DNA of 42,083 nucleotides from Deinococcus frigens DSM 12807 (GCF_000701425.1 NZ_JNIW01000032.1:1-42083), one strand, 5' to 3'. Positions 14,946 to 25,508 are shown, numbered from the stretch's first letter. Program-made: numbers and translations. Notes: generated by a model from the sequence alone, not told the origin.

Positions 14946-15613
14946 TTATGGAATCAGGTAGGTGATTTCCAGGCGGGGCTTGTCGGTGGCGTTGTCGCTC
15001 GCATAGATGTGAACGAGGTCGGCACTGCCGTCTCCGTTGGTCTGCCTGGCGAAGCGCAGACGGTACTGCGTGCGGGTGCGGTTGGCGCTGAGATCGGCCT
15101 TCACGGCGCTCAACATCGACTTGGAGTAGTTGCCGATGGTGGCAGTGGTGATGAAATTGCCCTGCGCACTCAGAACCGGCGCATCGAAGTCGCTGGCGCT
15201 CAGGACGGCCCCGTAGATCACGTGATCCACAAGCAGGTAGCTGCTCCCCACATTTAGACTGGAGTAGGGCGTCCCCAGCACCAAGCGTTGACGGGCCGTC
15301 AGGGTTGCCGACAGGACATTGCTGCTGGTCAGGGCCGCCAGGAGACTGCTCAGATCGAAGCTCAGGAAGCTGCGGTAGACGGCGTTGGGAACATCGGTGC
15401 TGTCGCCGACATAGATGTTGCTATCGGTGGTGTTCACGTTCCCGTCCGAACGGACGCGGCCATCGAGCGCCGCCGTGCTGTTGATGGTGGTGGTCAGTTG
15501 CCGGTAGGTCTTGAAGGCGTTGGTGGTCGGAGGCAGGGTGTTGTGCCGCCGCCTCCACAGGCAGCGAGGCTCAGGGCAGTGGTCAGTAGCAGGGCAACAT
15601 TCAGTGGTTTCAT
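14946..15613 (-). pseudogene. Surface lipoprotein with DNRLRE/CBM96-like module, frameshifted
   Basis: The start is firm: ATG at 15613 has AAGGAG six bases upstream and encodes MKPLNVALLLTTALSLAAC, a lipoprotein signal with lipobox LAAC (Cys19), then GGGGTTP. That frame closes at a TGA at 15494-15496. The rest of the protein continues in the -1 frame from about LPPTTNAFKTYRQL to the stop at 14946. It has the pattern of secreted beta-sandwich DNRLRE/CBM96-type modules: VRSDGNVNTTDSNIYVGD, RSFLSFDLSSL, and the final PRLEITYL. One missing base near 15536-15538, a short C run on the coding strand, would join the two parts. This could be a true mutation, a sequencing error or a rare programmed shift; no classical slippery heptamer is seen. 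Confidence 0.7.
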
Positions 15614-15783
15614 GGTCTTCTCCTTGGCGCAGGGAGCGGCCCGCCAGCTGCTGGCGGATGGCCTGTTCCCTCGCTTGAGAACACCTTAAAAAACACATCG
15701 TGACCGCACCATGATCAGTGGTGGTCAGGACCAGTTGGCACCATGATCGGCAGGACTCATGGCCGAAGTTCCCGGCAACCCTA

Positions 15784-15789
15784 TACACT
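15784..15789 (+). promoter_or_regulatory. -10 box TACACT of rapZ, leaderless start
   Basis: TACACT with a 6-base gap to the ATG at 15796. Confidence 0.65.
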
Positions 15790-15795
15790 GACCGT

Positions 15796-16635
15796 ATGCC
15801 GTTCATCGTGGTTTCGGGATTGTCGGGCAGTGGCAAGAGTACGGTGTTGCGAACATTGGAGGACGCGGGGTTCTTTACCACCGACAACTTGCCGCCGGAA
15901 CTCTGGGGGTCCATGCACGATCTGGCGACGGCGCGCGGCCTGACCCGGGTGGCCATCAGCACCGACGCGCGCACCCGCGATTTCCTGGAGGCGCTGGAGT
16001 CCAGTTACCTGCGCCTGTCGCGCCGCCGCGAGGACCTGCGGGTGCTGTTCCTGGAGGCCACGGCAGAAGTGCTGCTCCAGCGCTACAACCTGACCCGCCG
16101 CGAACATCCGCTGGGGGACACCCTGCTGGTGGACTTTGCCCGCGAGCGGGAGCTGCTCGCGCCGCTGCGCTCGATTGCCGACACGGTGATCGACACCACT
16201 GACCTGAGTGCCAAGGAACTGGCCGAGCGGGTGCTGCGGCTGTACCGTCTGGAACACGATTTTCATCTGCGGCTGGTATCGTTTGGGTTCAAGCATGCGC
16301 CGCCGCGCGATGTGGATCTGGTGCTGGACGTGCGCTCGCTGCCCAATCCCTATTACGACCCGGCCCTGCGTCCCCGGACTGGTCTGGAAAAAGATGTGGC
16401 AGACTACGTGTTCCAGAACGAGGATGCCGAGGGGTTTTACGGCGAGCTGCGCGGCTTCGTGCGGACCGCCGCCGAGCGGGCGCGGGCGGGCGGGCGGCAC
16501 GGCTACACCGTGGGCATCGGCTGCACCGGCGGCCAGCACCGTGCCGTGGCCGTGACGGACCGACTGGCCGGCGACCTGAAGGACCTGAACGTGGAGGTGG
16601 CCTACCACCGTGATATGAAACTGGAGGCGAGTTGA
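15796..16635 (+). CDS. rapZ: RNase adapter / P-loop nucleotide-binding protein RapZ (YvcJ family)
   Basis: 279 residues. Walker [10 protein letters not shown] at residues 8-16, then [12 protein letters not shown], a RapZ signature. The C-terminal domain contains [20 protein letters not shown] with [12 protein letters not shown], and ends with the ligand-binding [13 protein letters not shown] motif. In enterobacteria RapZ directs RNase E to the glmZ small RNA; in Gram-positives YvcJ is a nucleotide-binding protein of unclear role, which is the safer analogy here. The start is set by the family N-terminus [11 protein letters not shown] and the -10 box. It is followed after 45 bases by the YvcK-like gene, the conserved neighbour pair; the usual third partner whiA is absent. 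Confidence 0.93.
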   Translation: MPFIVVSGLSGSGKSTVLRTLEDAGFFTTDNLPPELWGSMHDLATARGLTRVAISTDARTRDFLEALESSYLRLSRRREDLRVLFLEATAEVLLQRYNLTRREHPLGDTLLVDFARERELLAPLRSIADTVIDTTDLSAKELAERVLRLYRLEHDFHLRLVSFGFKHAPPRDVDLVLDVRSLPNPYYDPALRPRTGLEKDVADYVFQNEDAEGFYGELRGFVRTAAERARAGGRHGYTVGIGCTGGQHRAVAVTDRLAGDLKDLNVEVAYHRDMKLEAS

Positions 16636-16680
16636 GGTGAGGGGGCCAGTTACTACCTCAGCGGCCCGTAGGCGGCGGCC

Positions 16681-18063
16681 ATGAGCGATCCGCCCCTGCT
16701 GGACGACCATCCCCTGGCCTCGTCAGGCCGGGCCAGTGCGGTGCGGCGGCGGGCGGTCCGGGGCGGGCAATACGCCAGCCGCCGCGCCCGCGTGTGGCTC
16801 GCGCCGGGCATGGGCGTCAAGCGCTGGCTGGCGCTGTTCATGGTCTGCACCTTCGTCGGCGCGGTGGGTTTCTTGCACTTCACCTGGACCGGGCCGCTGC
16901 ATTTCGTCGCCACCCGCTGGATTCTGTCCCTAAATGCCCTGGCCAGTCCGGGGGTTCTCCCGCTGCATGTCACTGGCATGGCGGTCATGGCGCTGGCGCT
17001 GATCGGCGCGTTTTTCAGCATCGCCATGCTCAACCGCTCGATCCTGCGCGGCACCGGCACCGTGCCCGGCACGGCCCTGGACCTGATCTACGAGCGGCGC
17101 ACTCTGTCGCGCGGTTCCCGGATCGTGGCGGTGGGCGGCGGCACGGGTCTGTCCAACCTGCTGACCGGCCTGCGGCCCCACAGCGCCCACACCACGGCCA
17201 TCGTGACCGTCTCGGATGACGGCGGCAGCAGCGGGCGGCTGCGCGAGTCGCTGGATATGATCGCCCCTGGCGACCTGACCGACTGCTACGCGGCCCTCAG
17301 CGACAGCCCGGTGATGGCCCGGCTGCTGCTGCACCGCTTCACGCGCGGCGACGGCATTGCGGGCCACACCTTTGGCAATCTGATGCTCGCCACCCTCAGC
17401 GAGGAGGAGGGCGGGCTGGCCAGGGCCATGAAGGATATTCACGACGTTCTGCGGATTCGCGGTCAGGTCTTCCCGGCGACCACCGCGCCCGCCACCCTGG
17501 TGGCCCACCTGAGCGACGGACGGGTGATTCGCGGCGAGAGCAAATTTGCGCCCTCGGTGGGCAGCGCCCGCATCCTGAGCGTGACGCTGGACCCCCCGGA
17601 CCTGCCCGCGCTCCCCCCGGTGTTGGACGCCATCCGCGACGCCGAGCAGATCGTGCTGGGGCCGGGCAGCCTGTTCACCAGCATCATTCCGGCGCTGCTG
17701 GTGCCGCAGATTGCCCACGCCGTGCGCGAGTCGGCGGCCCCATTGATCTATGTGGCCAGCCTGATGACCGAACCCGGCGAGACCGACGGCCTGGGCCTGG
17801 AGGGCCATGTGCGCGCCATCACCCGCCACCTGGGCCGCACCCCCGACTGCGTGCTGGTCAACAATGCCACGCTGCCGCCCGAAGTCGTCGAGCATTACGC
17901 GGCAGCGGGCGCGCACCTGCTGAATCTGGACGGGGTCAGCCGGAACCTGAGCGGATCTGCCGTGATCCTGCCGCTGCTGCAACCCGGTCAGGCCCGCCAC
18001 GATCCAGTGGCGCTGGCCGGGGCACTGCTGACCCAGACCCCGCGCCGCCGCCTCCAGAATTAG
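16681..18063 (+). CDS. YvcK-family protein with N-terminal membrane segments
   Basis: 460 residues. Residues from about 145 on are the YvcK/CofD-like domain: [43 protein letters not shown] and [17 protein letters not shown]. Ordinary YvcK is about 320 residues; this one has a ~140-residue N-terminal extension. The extension is basic at first and then has two hydrophobic helices (about 58-75 and 95-115), which should tether it to the membrane. Family members bind UDP-sugars and control carbon use and cell-wall synthesis in Bacillus and mycobacteria; the same role is inferred here. No ribosome site is clear. It is downstream of rapZ and 79 bases before proA. Confidence 0.9.
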   Translation: MSDPPLLDDHPLASSGRASAVRRRAVRGGQYASRRARVWLAPGMGVKRWLALFMVCTFVGAVGFLHFTWTGPLHFVATRWILSLNALASPGVLPLHVTGMAVMALALIGAFFSIAMLNRSILRGTGTVPGTALDLIYERRTLSRGSRIVAVGGGTGLSNLLTGLRPHSAHTTAIVTVSDDGGSSGRLRESLDMIAPGDLTDCYAALSDSPVMARLLLHRFTRGDGIAGHTFGNLMLATLSEEEGGLARAMKDIHDVLRIRGQVFPATTAPATLVAHLSDGRVIRGESKFAPSVGSARILSVTLDPPDLPALPPVLDAIRDAEQIVLGPGSLFTSIIPALLVPQIAHAVRESAAPLIYVASLMTEPGETDGLGLEGHVRAITRHLGRTPDCVLVNNATLPPEVVEHYAAAGAHLLNLDGVSRNLSGSAVILPLLQPGQARHDPVALAGALLTQTPRRRLQN

Positions 18064-18129
18064 CCCTCAGCACTGGTTGACCCCTGCACCCGTCTACCCA
18101 CCGCCCCGCTTCGCCTGCCCGCTGCCTGG

Positions 18130-18135
18130 TACGCT
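18130..18135 (+). promoter_or_regulatory. -10 box TACGCT of proA, leaderless start
   Basis: TACGCT with a 7-base gap to the ATG at 18143. It supports that ATG over the upstream in-frame start at 18077. Confidence 0.6.
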
Positions 18136-18142
18136 GTTGCCC

Positions 18143-19432
18143 ATGGCGGCGCGGCAAGACACGGCAACCAACATCCGCGAGATGGGCCTGCGGGCCAGGG
18201 CGGCGGGCCGGACGCTGCGCTCGCTGCCTACCGGGCGCAAAGTGGCGGCCCTGGAGGCCATCGCCGCCGCGCTGCGCGCACGCCAGAACGACATCCTGCG
18301 CGCCAATGCCCGGGACGTGCTGGCCGCGCAGGAAGCCGGTCTGCCCGGGCACATGATCGACCGGCTGCGCCTGGACGCCGCCGCGCTGGACGCCATTGCC
18401 GCCGATGTGGAGGCCGTCTCGCGCCTGCCCGATCCGGTGGGGGAGACCACGCCGCCGCAGCCGCAGCCCAGCGGCATTCAGGTCTCGCGGCGGCGCGTGC
18501 CGCTGGGCGTGCTGGGCGTTATTTACGAGTCTCGCCCGAACGTGACGGTGGACGTGGCGGCGCTGGCCCTGATGAGCGGCAACGCAGTCATCCTGCGCGG
18601 CGGCAAGGAAACCGTCCACAGCAACGCGGCGCTGGAAATAGCGGTGCGCGCCGCCCTGACAGCCCAGAATCTGCCTGCCGACGCCGTGCAGGTCATCCGC
18701 GACCCGGCCCGTGAGCGCATGCGTGAGCTGCTGCGGCTGGACGATCTGGTGGACGCCATCATCCCGCGCGGTGGGGCCGGACTGCACCGCTACTGCGTGG
18801 AAAATGCCACCGTCCCCGTGATCGTGGGCGGTATCGGCGTGGTGCACATCTATCTGGACGCCAGCTTCACCCGTGACCCGGCAGACGTGAGACTGGCCGC
18901 CGAGATCGTCGTGAACGCCAAGGTCCAGAAGCCCAGCGCCTGCAATGCGCTGGATACCTTGCTGATGGACCGGGAAGCCCTGCCCGCCCTGCCCGACATC
19001 GTCCGCGCCCTGATCGAGAACGGGGTGGATGTGCGTGCCGACGCCGAGGCGCAGGCCGTCTTGGACAACGCGGGCCTGTCCTGCACGCCCGCTGCCAGCG
19101 CTGATTACGGCACCGAGTTCCTGGCCCTGACCGCCAGCCTCAAGGTCGTCTCCGGTCTGGAGGAAGCGCTGGATTTCATCGCCGCTCACGGCAACCACAC
19201 CGACGTGATCCTCACTCGCAATGACGCGCAGGCCGAGCGCTTTATTCAGGACGTGGACAGCGCCGCCGTGATCGTCAACGCCAGCCCCCGGTTCAACGAC
19301 GGTGGGCAACTGGGCCTGGGCGCGGAAGTCGCCATCAGCACGCAGAAGCTGCACGCGCGGGGGCCGATGGGCTTGAGGGAGCTGACCACCACGAAATGGG
19401 TGGTGGTGGGCGAAGGGCAGATCAGGGGCTAG
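18143..19432 (+). CDS. proA: Gamma-glutamyl phosphate reductase (ProA)
   Basis: 429 residues, second step of proline synthesis, reducing gamma-glutamyl phosphate to the semialdehyde with NADPH. Aldehyde-dehydrogenase-fold motifs: [41 protein letters not shown], and the catalytic cysteine in [14 protein letters not shown] near residue 267. The end has [20 protein letters not shown], typical of ProA. The start at 18143 gives [20 protein letters not shown], matching the family. proB is not in this window. It could also be co-transcribed with yvcK, since the gap is only 79 bases and no terminator is visible. Confidence 0.97.
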   Translation: MAARQDTATNIREMGLRARAAGRTLRSLPTGRKVAALEAIAAALRARQNDILRANARDVLAAQEAGLPGHMIDRLRLDAAALDAIAADVEAVSRLPDPVGETTPPQPQPSGIQVSRRRVPLGVLGVIYESRPNVTVDVAALALMSGNAVILRGGKETVHSNAALEIAVRAALTAQNLPADAVQVIRDPARERMRELLRLDDLVDAIIPRGGAGLHRYCVENATVPVIVGGIGVVHIYLDASFTRDPADVRLAAEIVVNAKVQKPSACNALDTLLMDREALPALPDIVRALIENGVDVRADAEAQAVLDNAGLSCTPAASADYGTEFLALTASLKVVSGLEEALDFIAAHGNHTDVILTRNDAQAERFIQDVDSAAVIVNASPRFNDGGQLGLGAEVAISTQKLHARGPMGLRELTTTKWVVVGEGQIRG

Positions 19433-19835
19433 ATTGCCAATGATTCACAGAGAATGTGGACCACGGATGACCACAGAAGGTGAGTTGCCGCCCATCACTG
19501 AAATCTAGAGATATATGGGGCGCGCCGTCAGAGACATCCCAGGCCCAATGCGTCAAGCGCTGCCCGCGAAGCTGTAGTTCCTCCCCAATATTGTGAATTT
19601 CAACAGTGAAGCCATGTTCGGGAGCGCCCCAGGCGGTAGGTGGGCTATCAACTCGATCCCAGTAGAGATGTGGGCCATCGTTAAAAGTCCTCCACCATTG
19701 CTGGTTGCAGCAGAGGTATACGAGCAGACTTGAATACTCAATTGAGTCGTTTTGCCTGATTGTTTCCAGCACGAGATGCTCAACGACGAACTCATCGAGA
19801 ATGGGGGGCGTGCCGATCAGAAAATATTCAGCCAT
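19422..19835 (-). CDS. Orphan hypothetical protein, less GC-rich
   Basis: 137 residues, no family recognised. The sequence is rich in Trp and His ([35 protein letters not shown]), with a C-terminal half that looks beta-rich. Start at ATG 19835 is supported by AAGGG 8 bases upstream; a longer frame begins at 19862. Base composition is visibly less GC-rich than its neighbours, suggesting recent acquisition. It lies 43 bases downstream of dxs on the same strand and its end overlaps the proA end by 11 bases. The small size and composition are reminiscent of orphan immunity-type proteins, but no toxin gene is adjacent, so this is only a possibility. Confidence 0.6.
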   Translation of the reverse strand: MAEYFLIGTPPILDEFVVEHLVLETIRQNDSIEYSSLLVYLCCNQQWWRTFNDGPHLYWDRVDSPPTAWGAPEHGFTVEIHNIGEELQLRGQRLTHWAWDVSDGAPHISLDFSDGRQLTFCGHPWSTFSVNHWQSSP

Positions 19836-19877
19836 CTGTTGAACCCTTGTGGACTTGTGCAAAAGGAACTTCGCCCA

Positions 19878-21791
19878 CTACACTCCCAGCGGCACATCCA
19901 CCCCAAGCTCGGCCAGCACCGTGCGAATCGCCTGTGCGTCGATCCCAGCGCGGGCGTGAACGCTCTCGGTAGTGGCGTGGTCCTGAAATTCGTCGGGAAT
20001 GCCCAGGGTTCGCACGGGGACGCGCAGGCCCATGCCGTTCAGGGCCTCCAGCACCGCGCTGCCGAAGCCGCCCATCAGTGTGTTGTCCTCCACGGTGACG
20101 ATGGTACGGGCGCTGGAGGCCAGCTCACGCAGCATGGTCAGGTCCAGCGGCTTGACGAAGCGGGCGTTGACCACACCGACACCGGGCAATTCCGCCGCCG
20201 CCGCCTGCGCATATTCCAGCGCCTTGCCGCCTGCCAGAATCACCACATCCGAGCCGTCCCGGACGCGCTCCCACGTTCCCCATTCCAGGTCGGGCCAGGT
20301 TCCTTCGGGCACCTTGACCGTGTTGCCGCGCGGATACCGGATGGCGAAGGGGCCGTCGTGCTCCTGCGCGTATTTCAGCATGCCGCGCAGTTCGGCGGCG
20401 TCTTTCGGCAGGCCGATCCGCACGTTCGGAATGCTGCGCAGATAGCTCAGGTCAAAGACGCCGTTGTGCGTCGCGCCGTCAGCGCCCACGATTCCGGCGC
20501 GGTCAATGGCGAAGGTGACATTCAGGTTCTCGATGGCGACGTCGTGTAGCACCTGATCGTAGGCGCGTTGCAGGAAGGTGGAATAGATGGCCACGATGGG
20601 CCGTAGGCCCTGCAAGGCCATTCCGGCGGCGGTGGTCACGGCCACGTCCTCGGCGATGCCCACGTCCAGGTAGCGGTGCGGGTGCGCCTTACTGTAGCCC
20701 ACCAGGCCGCTGCCCTCGCGCATGGCCGGCGTGATCACGAAGGTTCGCGGGTCGCGCTTGGCCAGTTCGGTCACGGCGTCGCCGAACGCCGCGCTCCACG
20801 AATACGCGTTGCTGGCTATGAAATCCCCCGTTTCGGGATCGAACTTGCCGGGGCCGTGCCAGTAGATCGGGTCCGCCTCGGCGTAGCTCAGGCCCTTGCC
20901 CTTGCGGGTGACCACATGCAGGATCGTGGGGCCGTCCAGATCGACCAGGCGTTCCATCAACCAGACCAGTTCCTGGACGTTATGGCCGTCCACCGGGCCG
21001 ACGTAACGCACGCCCATTGTGGCGAATGGATTGACACTGGCCGGATCGAAGAAGTGGCGGGTTGAACTCTTGGCCCGGCTCATGAAATCGGCCAGGGGTT
21101 TACTCAGGGACTGGACGGCCTTTTTGCCCGCGCCCTCGCCTTCCTGAAACCACTTCTGCACTTGCAGGCCGCGCATGAATTTGTTGATCGCGCCCACGTT
21201 CTCGGAAATGCTCATCTCGTTGTCGTTGAGAACGATCAGCATCTTGCGGCGCAGGTCACCGATGGTGTTCAGGGCGGCCAGCGCCATGCCGCCGGTCAGG
21301 GAGCCATCGCCAATCACGGCGGCCACCTTGTAATCCTGACCCAGCGCGTCGCGCGCCATCGCCATGCCCAGCGCGTTGGCCAGGGAGGTGCTGGCGTGGC
21401 CCACGGTAATGGCGTCGTGTTCGGACTCGCTGACCCTGGTAAAGCCGCTCAGGCCGCCCTCCTTTTTCACGGTGGCCATCTGCTCGCGCCGCCCGGTCAG
21501 CATCTTGTGGGCGTACGCCTGGTGGCCCACGTCGAAGAGAATCCGGTCACGTGGGCTGTTCAGCACGTAGTGAAGCGCCACGATCAGGTCCGTGGCCCCC
21601 AGCGAGGACGCCAGGTGCAACCCGCCCACCGAGCAGACCCGCACGATCTCGTCGCGCAGTTCCTGGGTCAGTTCGGGCAATTGATCGCGCGAGAGCTTCT
21701 TGAGATCGTCGGGACCGTGAATCCGGTCCAGCAGCGGCGTGCCCTTGCGTTCGAGGTCCATCATCTCATCTGCCTTATTGACTTCGGTCAT
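19878..21791 (-). CDS. dxs: 1-deoxy-D-xylulose-5-phosphate synthase (Dxs)
   Basis: 637-residue thiamine-diphosphate enzyme making DXP from pyruvate and glyceraldehyde 3-phosphate, the entry to the MEP isoprenoid pathway and so to carotenoids and quinones. Motifs: [36 protein letters not shown], the TPP motif [15 protein letters not shown] followed by [12 protein letters not shown], then [19 protein letters not shown] and IRYPRGN in the transketolase C-terminal region. The start ATG at 21791 overlaps the lipoprotein stop (TGATG), so translation is coupled; the longer open frame to 22109 shadows that gene. Confidence 0.97.
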   Translation of the reverse strand: MTEVNKADEMMDLERKGTPLLDRIHGPDDLKKLSRDQLPELTQELRDEIVRVCSVGGLHLASSLGATDLIVALHYVLNSPRDRILFDVGHQAYAHKMLTGRREQMATVKKEGGLSGFTRVSESEHDAITVGHASTSLANALGMAMARDALGQDYKVAAVIGDGSLTGGMALAALNTIGDLRRKMLIVLNDNEMSISENVGAINKFMRGLQVQKWFQEGEGAGKKAVQSLSKPLADFMSRAKSSTRHFFDPASVNPFATMGVRYVGPVDGHNVQELVWLMERLVDLDGPTILHVVTRKGKGLSYAEADPIYWHGPGKFDPETGDFIASNAYSWSAAFGDAVTELAKRDPRTFVITPAMREGSGLVGYSKAHPHRYLDVGIAEDVAVTTAAGMALQGLRPIVAIYSTFLQRAYDQVLHDVAIENLNVTFAIDRAGIVGADGATHNGVFDLSYLRSIPNVRIGLPKDAAELRGMLKYAQEHDGPFAIRYPRGNTVKVPEGTWPDLEWGTWERVRDGSDVVILAGGKALEYAQAAAAELPGVGVVNARFVKPLDLTMLRELASSARTIVTVEDNTLMGGFGSAVLEALNGMGLRVPVRTLGIPDEFQDHATTESVHARAGIDAQAIRTVLAELGVDVPLGV

Positions 21792-22468
21792 CAGCGGCCT
21801 CCCTTGAAATTGCGTCCCACCAGGAGCAGCCCTTCGGGTGTGCGGACCTCGCCCACATACGGCGTGAACCACAGTTGTTGTGTGGCCGGAAACAGGCCGC
21901 CCACCGTGTCGCTGACCTGGCGGGTGACCACCCAGACCTCGAATTTCCCGGCAGGGGTGTCCTGCTGCCGCCTTTCCTGCACGGTGTAGCTGTAATTCAG
22001 CGTGCCCTGTGCCTGCGCCTTGCCGTCGTCCCCGCTGATGACGATGGTGCTGACGCCCTGCCAGTTCAGCCCCACTTTCCAGGCGCTTTCCGCCGGGTAT
22101 TCCAGCCACGGCGGGTCCAGGCGCACGTTGACGCCGGGTTTGCGGAGGCCCAGCAGGTTCACGCCGTTCGCCGAGAAGGTCCGAAACCAGGTCTGGTCCG
22201 CGCCGCGTCCGGTCAGTTGCAGCGCCTGCACGGTCTGTCCGGCGGAGATGCTCGGCCCCAGCGCCCGCAACACGTAGGGCACGGCTGAAGTCGGCTCGCC
22301 TTCCGGCAGATAGGACCAGGCCAGCCCGGCTTCACTGGGATAGAACGACACCGCATTGACCGGCGTGCTGGTCTGCACCGTGAGACCGGGGCCGCTCGTT
22401 TTGGGCGTGCAAGCACCGAGGCCCAGCAAGAGGGCCGGGATCAGGGCGAGAAAGGGGGTGGGGCGCAT
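21791..22468 (-). CDS. Lipoprotein of unknown function, upstream of dxs
   Basis: 225 residues. Signal [20 protein letters not shown] with lipobox LGAC (Cys20). The mature part has [16 protein letters not shown] and a C-terminal region with [15 protein letters not shown] and [20 protein letters not shown]. This pattern recalls secreted beta-rich proteins in which a conserved Gly-Val-Gly-type strand reports on conversion of an external substrate; no firm family name can be given. Start: of two adjacent ATGs (22471 and 22468), 22468 lies 7 bases after a TACTCT -10 box. The stop overlaps dxs (TGATG), making an operon. Confidence 0.8.
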   Translation of the reverse strand: MRPTPFLALIPALLLGLGACTPKTSGPGLTVQTSTPVNAVSFYPSEAGLAWSYLPEGEPTSAVPYVLRALGPSISAGQTVQALQLTGRGADQTWFRTFSANGVNLLGLRKPGVNVRLDPPWLEYPAESAWKVGLNWQGVSTIVISGDDGKAQAQGTLNYSYTVQERRQQDTPAGKFEVWVVTRQVSDTVGGLFPATQQLWFTPYVGEVRTPEGLLLVGRNFKGGR

Positions 22469-22475
22469 CATCCCC

Positions 22476-22481
22476 AGAGTA
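22476..22481 (-). promoter_or_regulatory. -10 box TACTCT for the lipoprotein-dxs operon
   Basis: Read on the minus strand, TACTCT is 7 bases before the ATG at 22468 (4 before the one at 22471). It probably drives dxs as well. Confidence 0.6.
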
Positions 22482-22636
22482 ACGTCATGCATCGCATGCA
22501 TTCTGTCAGCTAAGCGGAAGTCAGGCGTCCTGCTTTGGATGGAGTCAGGGCAGGAAAGCCATGTGGAACGGCGCTGAGGACCAGTTTCTAAGGGTGGATT
22601 TATGGATGTATGCGAGGGTGGGGCCACTTCAAATCT

Positions 22637-23323
22637 TCAGCGCTTAAAAAGCTTCTCCAGAAGAGCGAGGCGCTGAGACAGGAGCGGCATGTCTAGATGT
22701 AAAGTCTCGTCATCCAGAGACAGTAGATAGGCGGTCAGCGAGAAGATATTGACCTCTTCAAAATTGGCGTCAGAGGTCTGCACGGTAAACCACGGCCCGC
22801 TGCCGCCAAGAGGCTGAAGCATCCACCAGAAACAGGCCAATGGCTGAATGTGGGCAGATTCGTAGCCTGGAGGGGGCTGCATAGGTGTCAGCACCTTGCC
22901 TACTTTTAAATTCTTCTCGCCTTTGCTTATGTCCATAAAGGTCTGTTTTTCGGCGTCCCAAACCTCCGTCCATTTCCTCAGCCCGCCTGCCGGCAGCGCT
23001 TCAGCGTCCGCATCTGACTTCAGCTTCAGATCTCCAATGGCATTCCCCGCCCACATCTTGATCTCGGTCTGGTACAGCGTGCCGTTGCCGCCGTCGATCC
23101 AGGCGTCCAGTCGGTTGCCCTTCATCTTGCCTGTGGTGACTTTCATTGCAACGCAGCGGGCCTGTGCGCCGTCCCGGTTCAAATAGTGCAGGATCAAGGC
23201 TACGGCCAGCGGCTCGCCAACCAGACCCGTGATGGCGGTGTGATGGCCGTGCGCTTCCGGCAGTCCCGCATTGAAAAAGTTCAGCAGGTTCAAGCGATTG
23301 ACGCGCAAGGGTTCGGAAGTCAT
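22637..23323 (-). CDS. Hypothetical protein with a PD-(D/E)XK nuclease-like core
   Basis: 228 residues, no family name recognised. The first half has the layout of the PD-(D/E)XK fold: a helix with Glu37 (GLVGEPLAVALILHYL), a strand with Asp73 (NRLDAWID), then the strand TLYQTEIKMW with Glu87 and Lys89, that is D-x13-E-x-K. The C-terminal half is Trp- and Leu-rich (PLACFWWMLQPLGG, LTAYLLSLDDETLHLDMPLL). This could be a DNA-repair or defence nuclease, or a catalytically silent relative. Start at 23323 is favoured by a TATTCT box 5 bases upstream. It follows lipA on the same strand but seems to have its own promoter. Confidence 0.65.
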   Translation of the reverse strand: MTSEPLRVNRLNLLNFFNAGLPEAHGHHTAITGLVGEPLAVALILHYLNRDGAQARCVAMKVTTGKMKGNRLDAWIDGGNGTLYQTEIKMWAGNAIGDLKLKSDADAEALPAGGLRKWTEVWDAEKQTFMDISKGEKNLKVGKVLTPMQPPPGYESAHIQPLACFWWMLQPLGGSGPWFTVQTSDANFEEVNIFSLTAYLLSLDDETLHLDMPLLSQRLALLEKLFKR

Positions 23324-23328
23324 AGCCA

Positions 23329-23334
23329 AGAATA
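23329..23334 (-). promoter_or_regulatory. -10 box TATTCT of the PD-(D/E)XK-like gene
   Basis: TATTCT on the minus strand, 5 bases before the ATG at 23323; slightly closer than in the other leaderless starts here. Confidence 0.45.
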
Positions 23335-23389
23335 AGGGGCCGCAGGCACTCCGCCCCGGCCCCCTCGTCCTTCCCATCCCGCTCAGATC

Positions 23390-24379
23390 TCAGATCAGGC
23401 TGAGCTGGTCCCCGTCCGCAATATGCCCGAGATGCTCAGGCAGGCCGCGCGGGTGGTCCATCACGATCTGCTCGGCCTTGTAGCTGCTGCGGACCAGCGG
23501 CCCCGACACGATTTCCAGGAAGCCCAGCTTCATGCCTTCCTCGCGGATTTCATTGAACTCGGCGGGCGACACGTAACGCTCGACGGCCAGGTGGTGCATG
23601 GTGGGACGCAGGTATTGCCCGAAGGTCAGCACGTCCACACCCGCCGCGCGGCAGTCGGTCATGGTCTGCGTGATTTCCTCCCGCGTTTCGCCCAGCCCCA
23701 GCATAATGCTGGTCTTGGTGATCACGTCCGGGCGGGCGCGCTTAGCGTGGGCCAGCACGGCGAGGGTCTGGTCATAGTCGGCGCGGATGTCGCGGACAGG
23801 ATGGGTCAGGCGGCGCACTGTCTCGATGTTCTGGGCGTAGGTGTCCACGCCGCTGTCCAGGACCAGATCGACGCAGTGGGTGTTGCCGCTGAAATCGGGG
23901 GTCAGGGCTTCCACGCGGGTTTCAGGATTCAGCTTTTTAATGGCCGCCACCGTCTTGGCAAAGTGGTACGCCCCGCCGTCGGGCAGATCGTCGCGGTCCA
24001 CCGAGGTCAGCACCACGTACTTCAGGCCCATCAGTTGCACGCTCTCGGCCACGCCCTGCGGCTCATCCAGATCGAGCTTGCCCATCGGGTTGCCGGTGTC
24101 CACAGCGCAGAAGCGGCAGCCGCGGGTGCAGATATGCCCCATCAGCATGAAGGTGGCCGTGCCGCGTGACCAGCACTCGCCGATGTTGGGGCACATCGCT
24201 TCCTCGCAGACCGTGTGCAGGCGGTGTTCCTTGACGATCTTGCGGACCTCGCCGAAGACCTGCCCGGTGGGGATGGTCACCTTCAGCCAGTCGGGCTTCT
24301 TCTCGCGCACGGGCACGCTGTCCCTGCGGTAGATGCCGTTCTTGACGAATTTGGCCTGCTTTTCATTGCTCTGGGTCAT
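23390..24379 (-). CDS. lipA: Lipoyl synthase (LipA)
   Basis: 329-residue radical-SAM enzyme inserting two sulfurs into protein-bound octanoyl groups. It shows the auxiliary cluster cysteines [12 protein letters not shown], the radical-SAM motif [13 protein letters not shown] (C-x3-C-x2-C), and the C-terminal serine that binds the auxiliary cluster in [10 protein letters not shown]. Start ATG at 24379 ([12 protein letters not shown]) has GGGGAG about 10 bases upstream, inside the end of lipB. Only 4 bases separate it from the lipB stop, so the two form an operon for protein lipoylation. Confidence 0.97.
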   Translation of the reverse strand: MTQSNEKQAKFVKNGIYRRDSVPVREKKPDWLKVTIPTGQVFGEVRKIVKEHRLHTVCEEAMCPNIGECWSRGTATFMLMGHICTRGCRFCAVDTGNPMGKLDLDEPQGVAESVQLMGLKYVVLTSVDRDDLPDGGAYHFAKTVAAIKKLNPETRVEALTPDFSGNTHCVDLVLDSGVDTYAQNIETVRRLTHPVRDIRADYDQTLAVLAHAKRARPDVITKTSIMLGLGETREEITQTMTDCRAAGVDVLTFGQYLRPTMHHLAVERYVSPAEFNEIREEGMKLGFLEIVSGPLVRSSYKAEQIVMDHPRGLPEHLGHIADGDQLSLI

Positions 24380-24383
24380 GAGG

Positions 24384-25100
<717 letters not shown>

Positions 25101-25107
25101 ACCCGGA

Positions 25108-25113
25108 ATTGTA
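25108..25113 (-). promoter_or_regulatory. -10 box TACAAT of lipB, leaderless start
   Basis: TACAAT read on the minus strand, 7 bases before the ATG at 25100. Confidence 0.7.
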
Positions 25114-25158
25114 CGCCTGCCTGCCCGTGAATGACCGTGTCCTGCGCCGAATTGCAGG

Positions 25159-25190
25159 TGAAATTGACCAGCCCCGGTGGTCAATTCACG
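25159..25190. repeat. TTGACCA/TGGTCAA inverted repeat
   Basis: GTGAAATTGACCA and TGGTCAATTCAC are inverted copies with one bulged base, separated by GCCCCGG. No T-run follows on either strand, so an operator or protein-binding site is more likely than a terminator. It is about 60 bases from the lipB start. Confidence 0.6.
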
Positions 25191-25496
25191 CCGTCAGGCT
25201 GGTTGTGCAGCCCCGTGGCGAGTCCGGGAAGAGCGTCTGGGCCAGCAGGACGTGAAATCGGAAACATGCCCAAACTGGCCCGGCCCTCCAGCCGTTACCG
25301 GCAGGGCCTCGTCTGGACGGTACGTGGGGCTGATAGGAACTTTGATCAAGTCGTTTGCAGGCACCGTCTTATCCGGGCGGACGTGAGAACCAGCAGATCG
25401 CACTCCAGATATGAAGTCTTCACACGTAAAGCCCGCCGCGCGCCGTCTGCCGCGTACCAACGCGCCGTCTCTGCCCACAACACCACCTGAACCCCT

Positions 25497-25502
25497 TATC
25501 CT
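25497..25502 (+). promoter_or_regulatory. -10 box TATCCT, leaderless start of the membrane-panC-pilT operon
   Basis: TATCCT with a 6-base gap to the ATG at 25509. Confidence 0.65.
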
Positions 25503-25508
25503 GCCCGT

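Larger units (their letters stand above)
25101..25508. other. lipB / membrane-protein divergent intergenic region
   Basis: 408 bases. It holds the lipB -10 (25108-25113), a palindrome at 25159-25190, and the -10 of the plus-strand gene (25497-25502). In between I see no RNA gene. The open frame on the plus strand from 25131 has no recognisable sequence and is not supported. Confidence 0.5.

Noticed and set aside
25131..25490. A 119-residue plus-strand ORF in the lipB upstream region
   Set aside because: No ribosome site, no recognisable sequence, overlaps the lipB promoter and palindrome.
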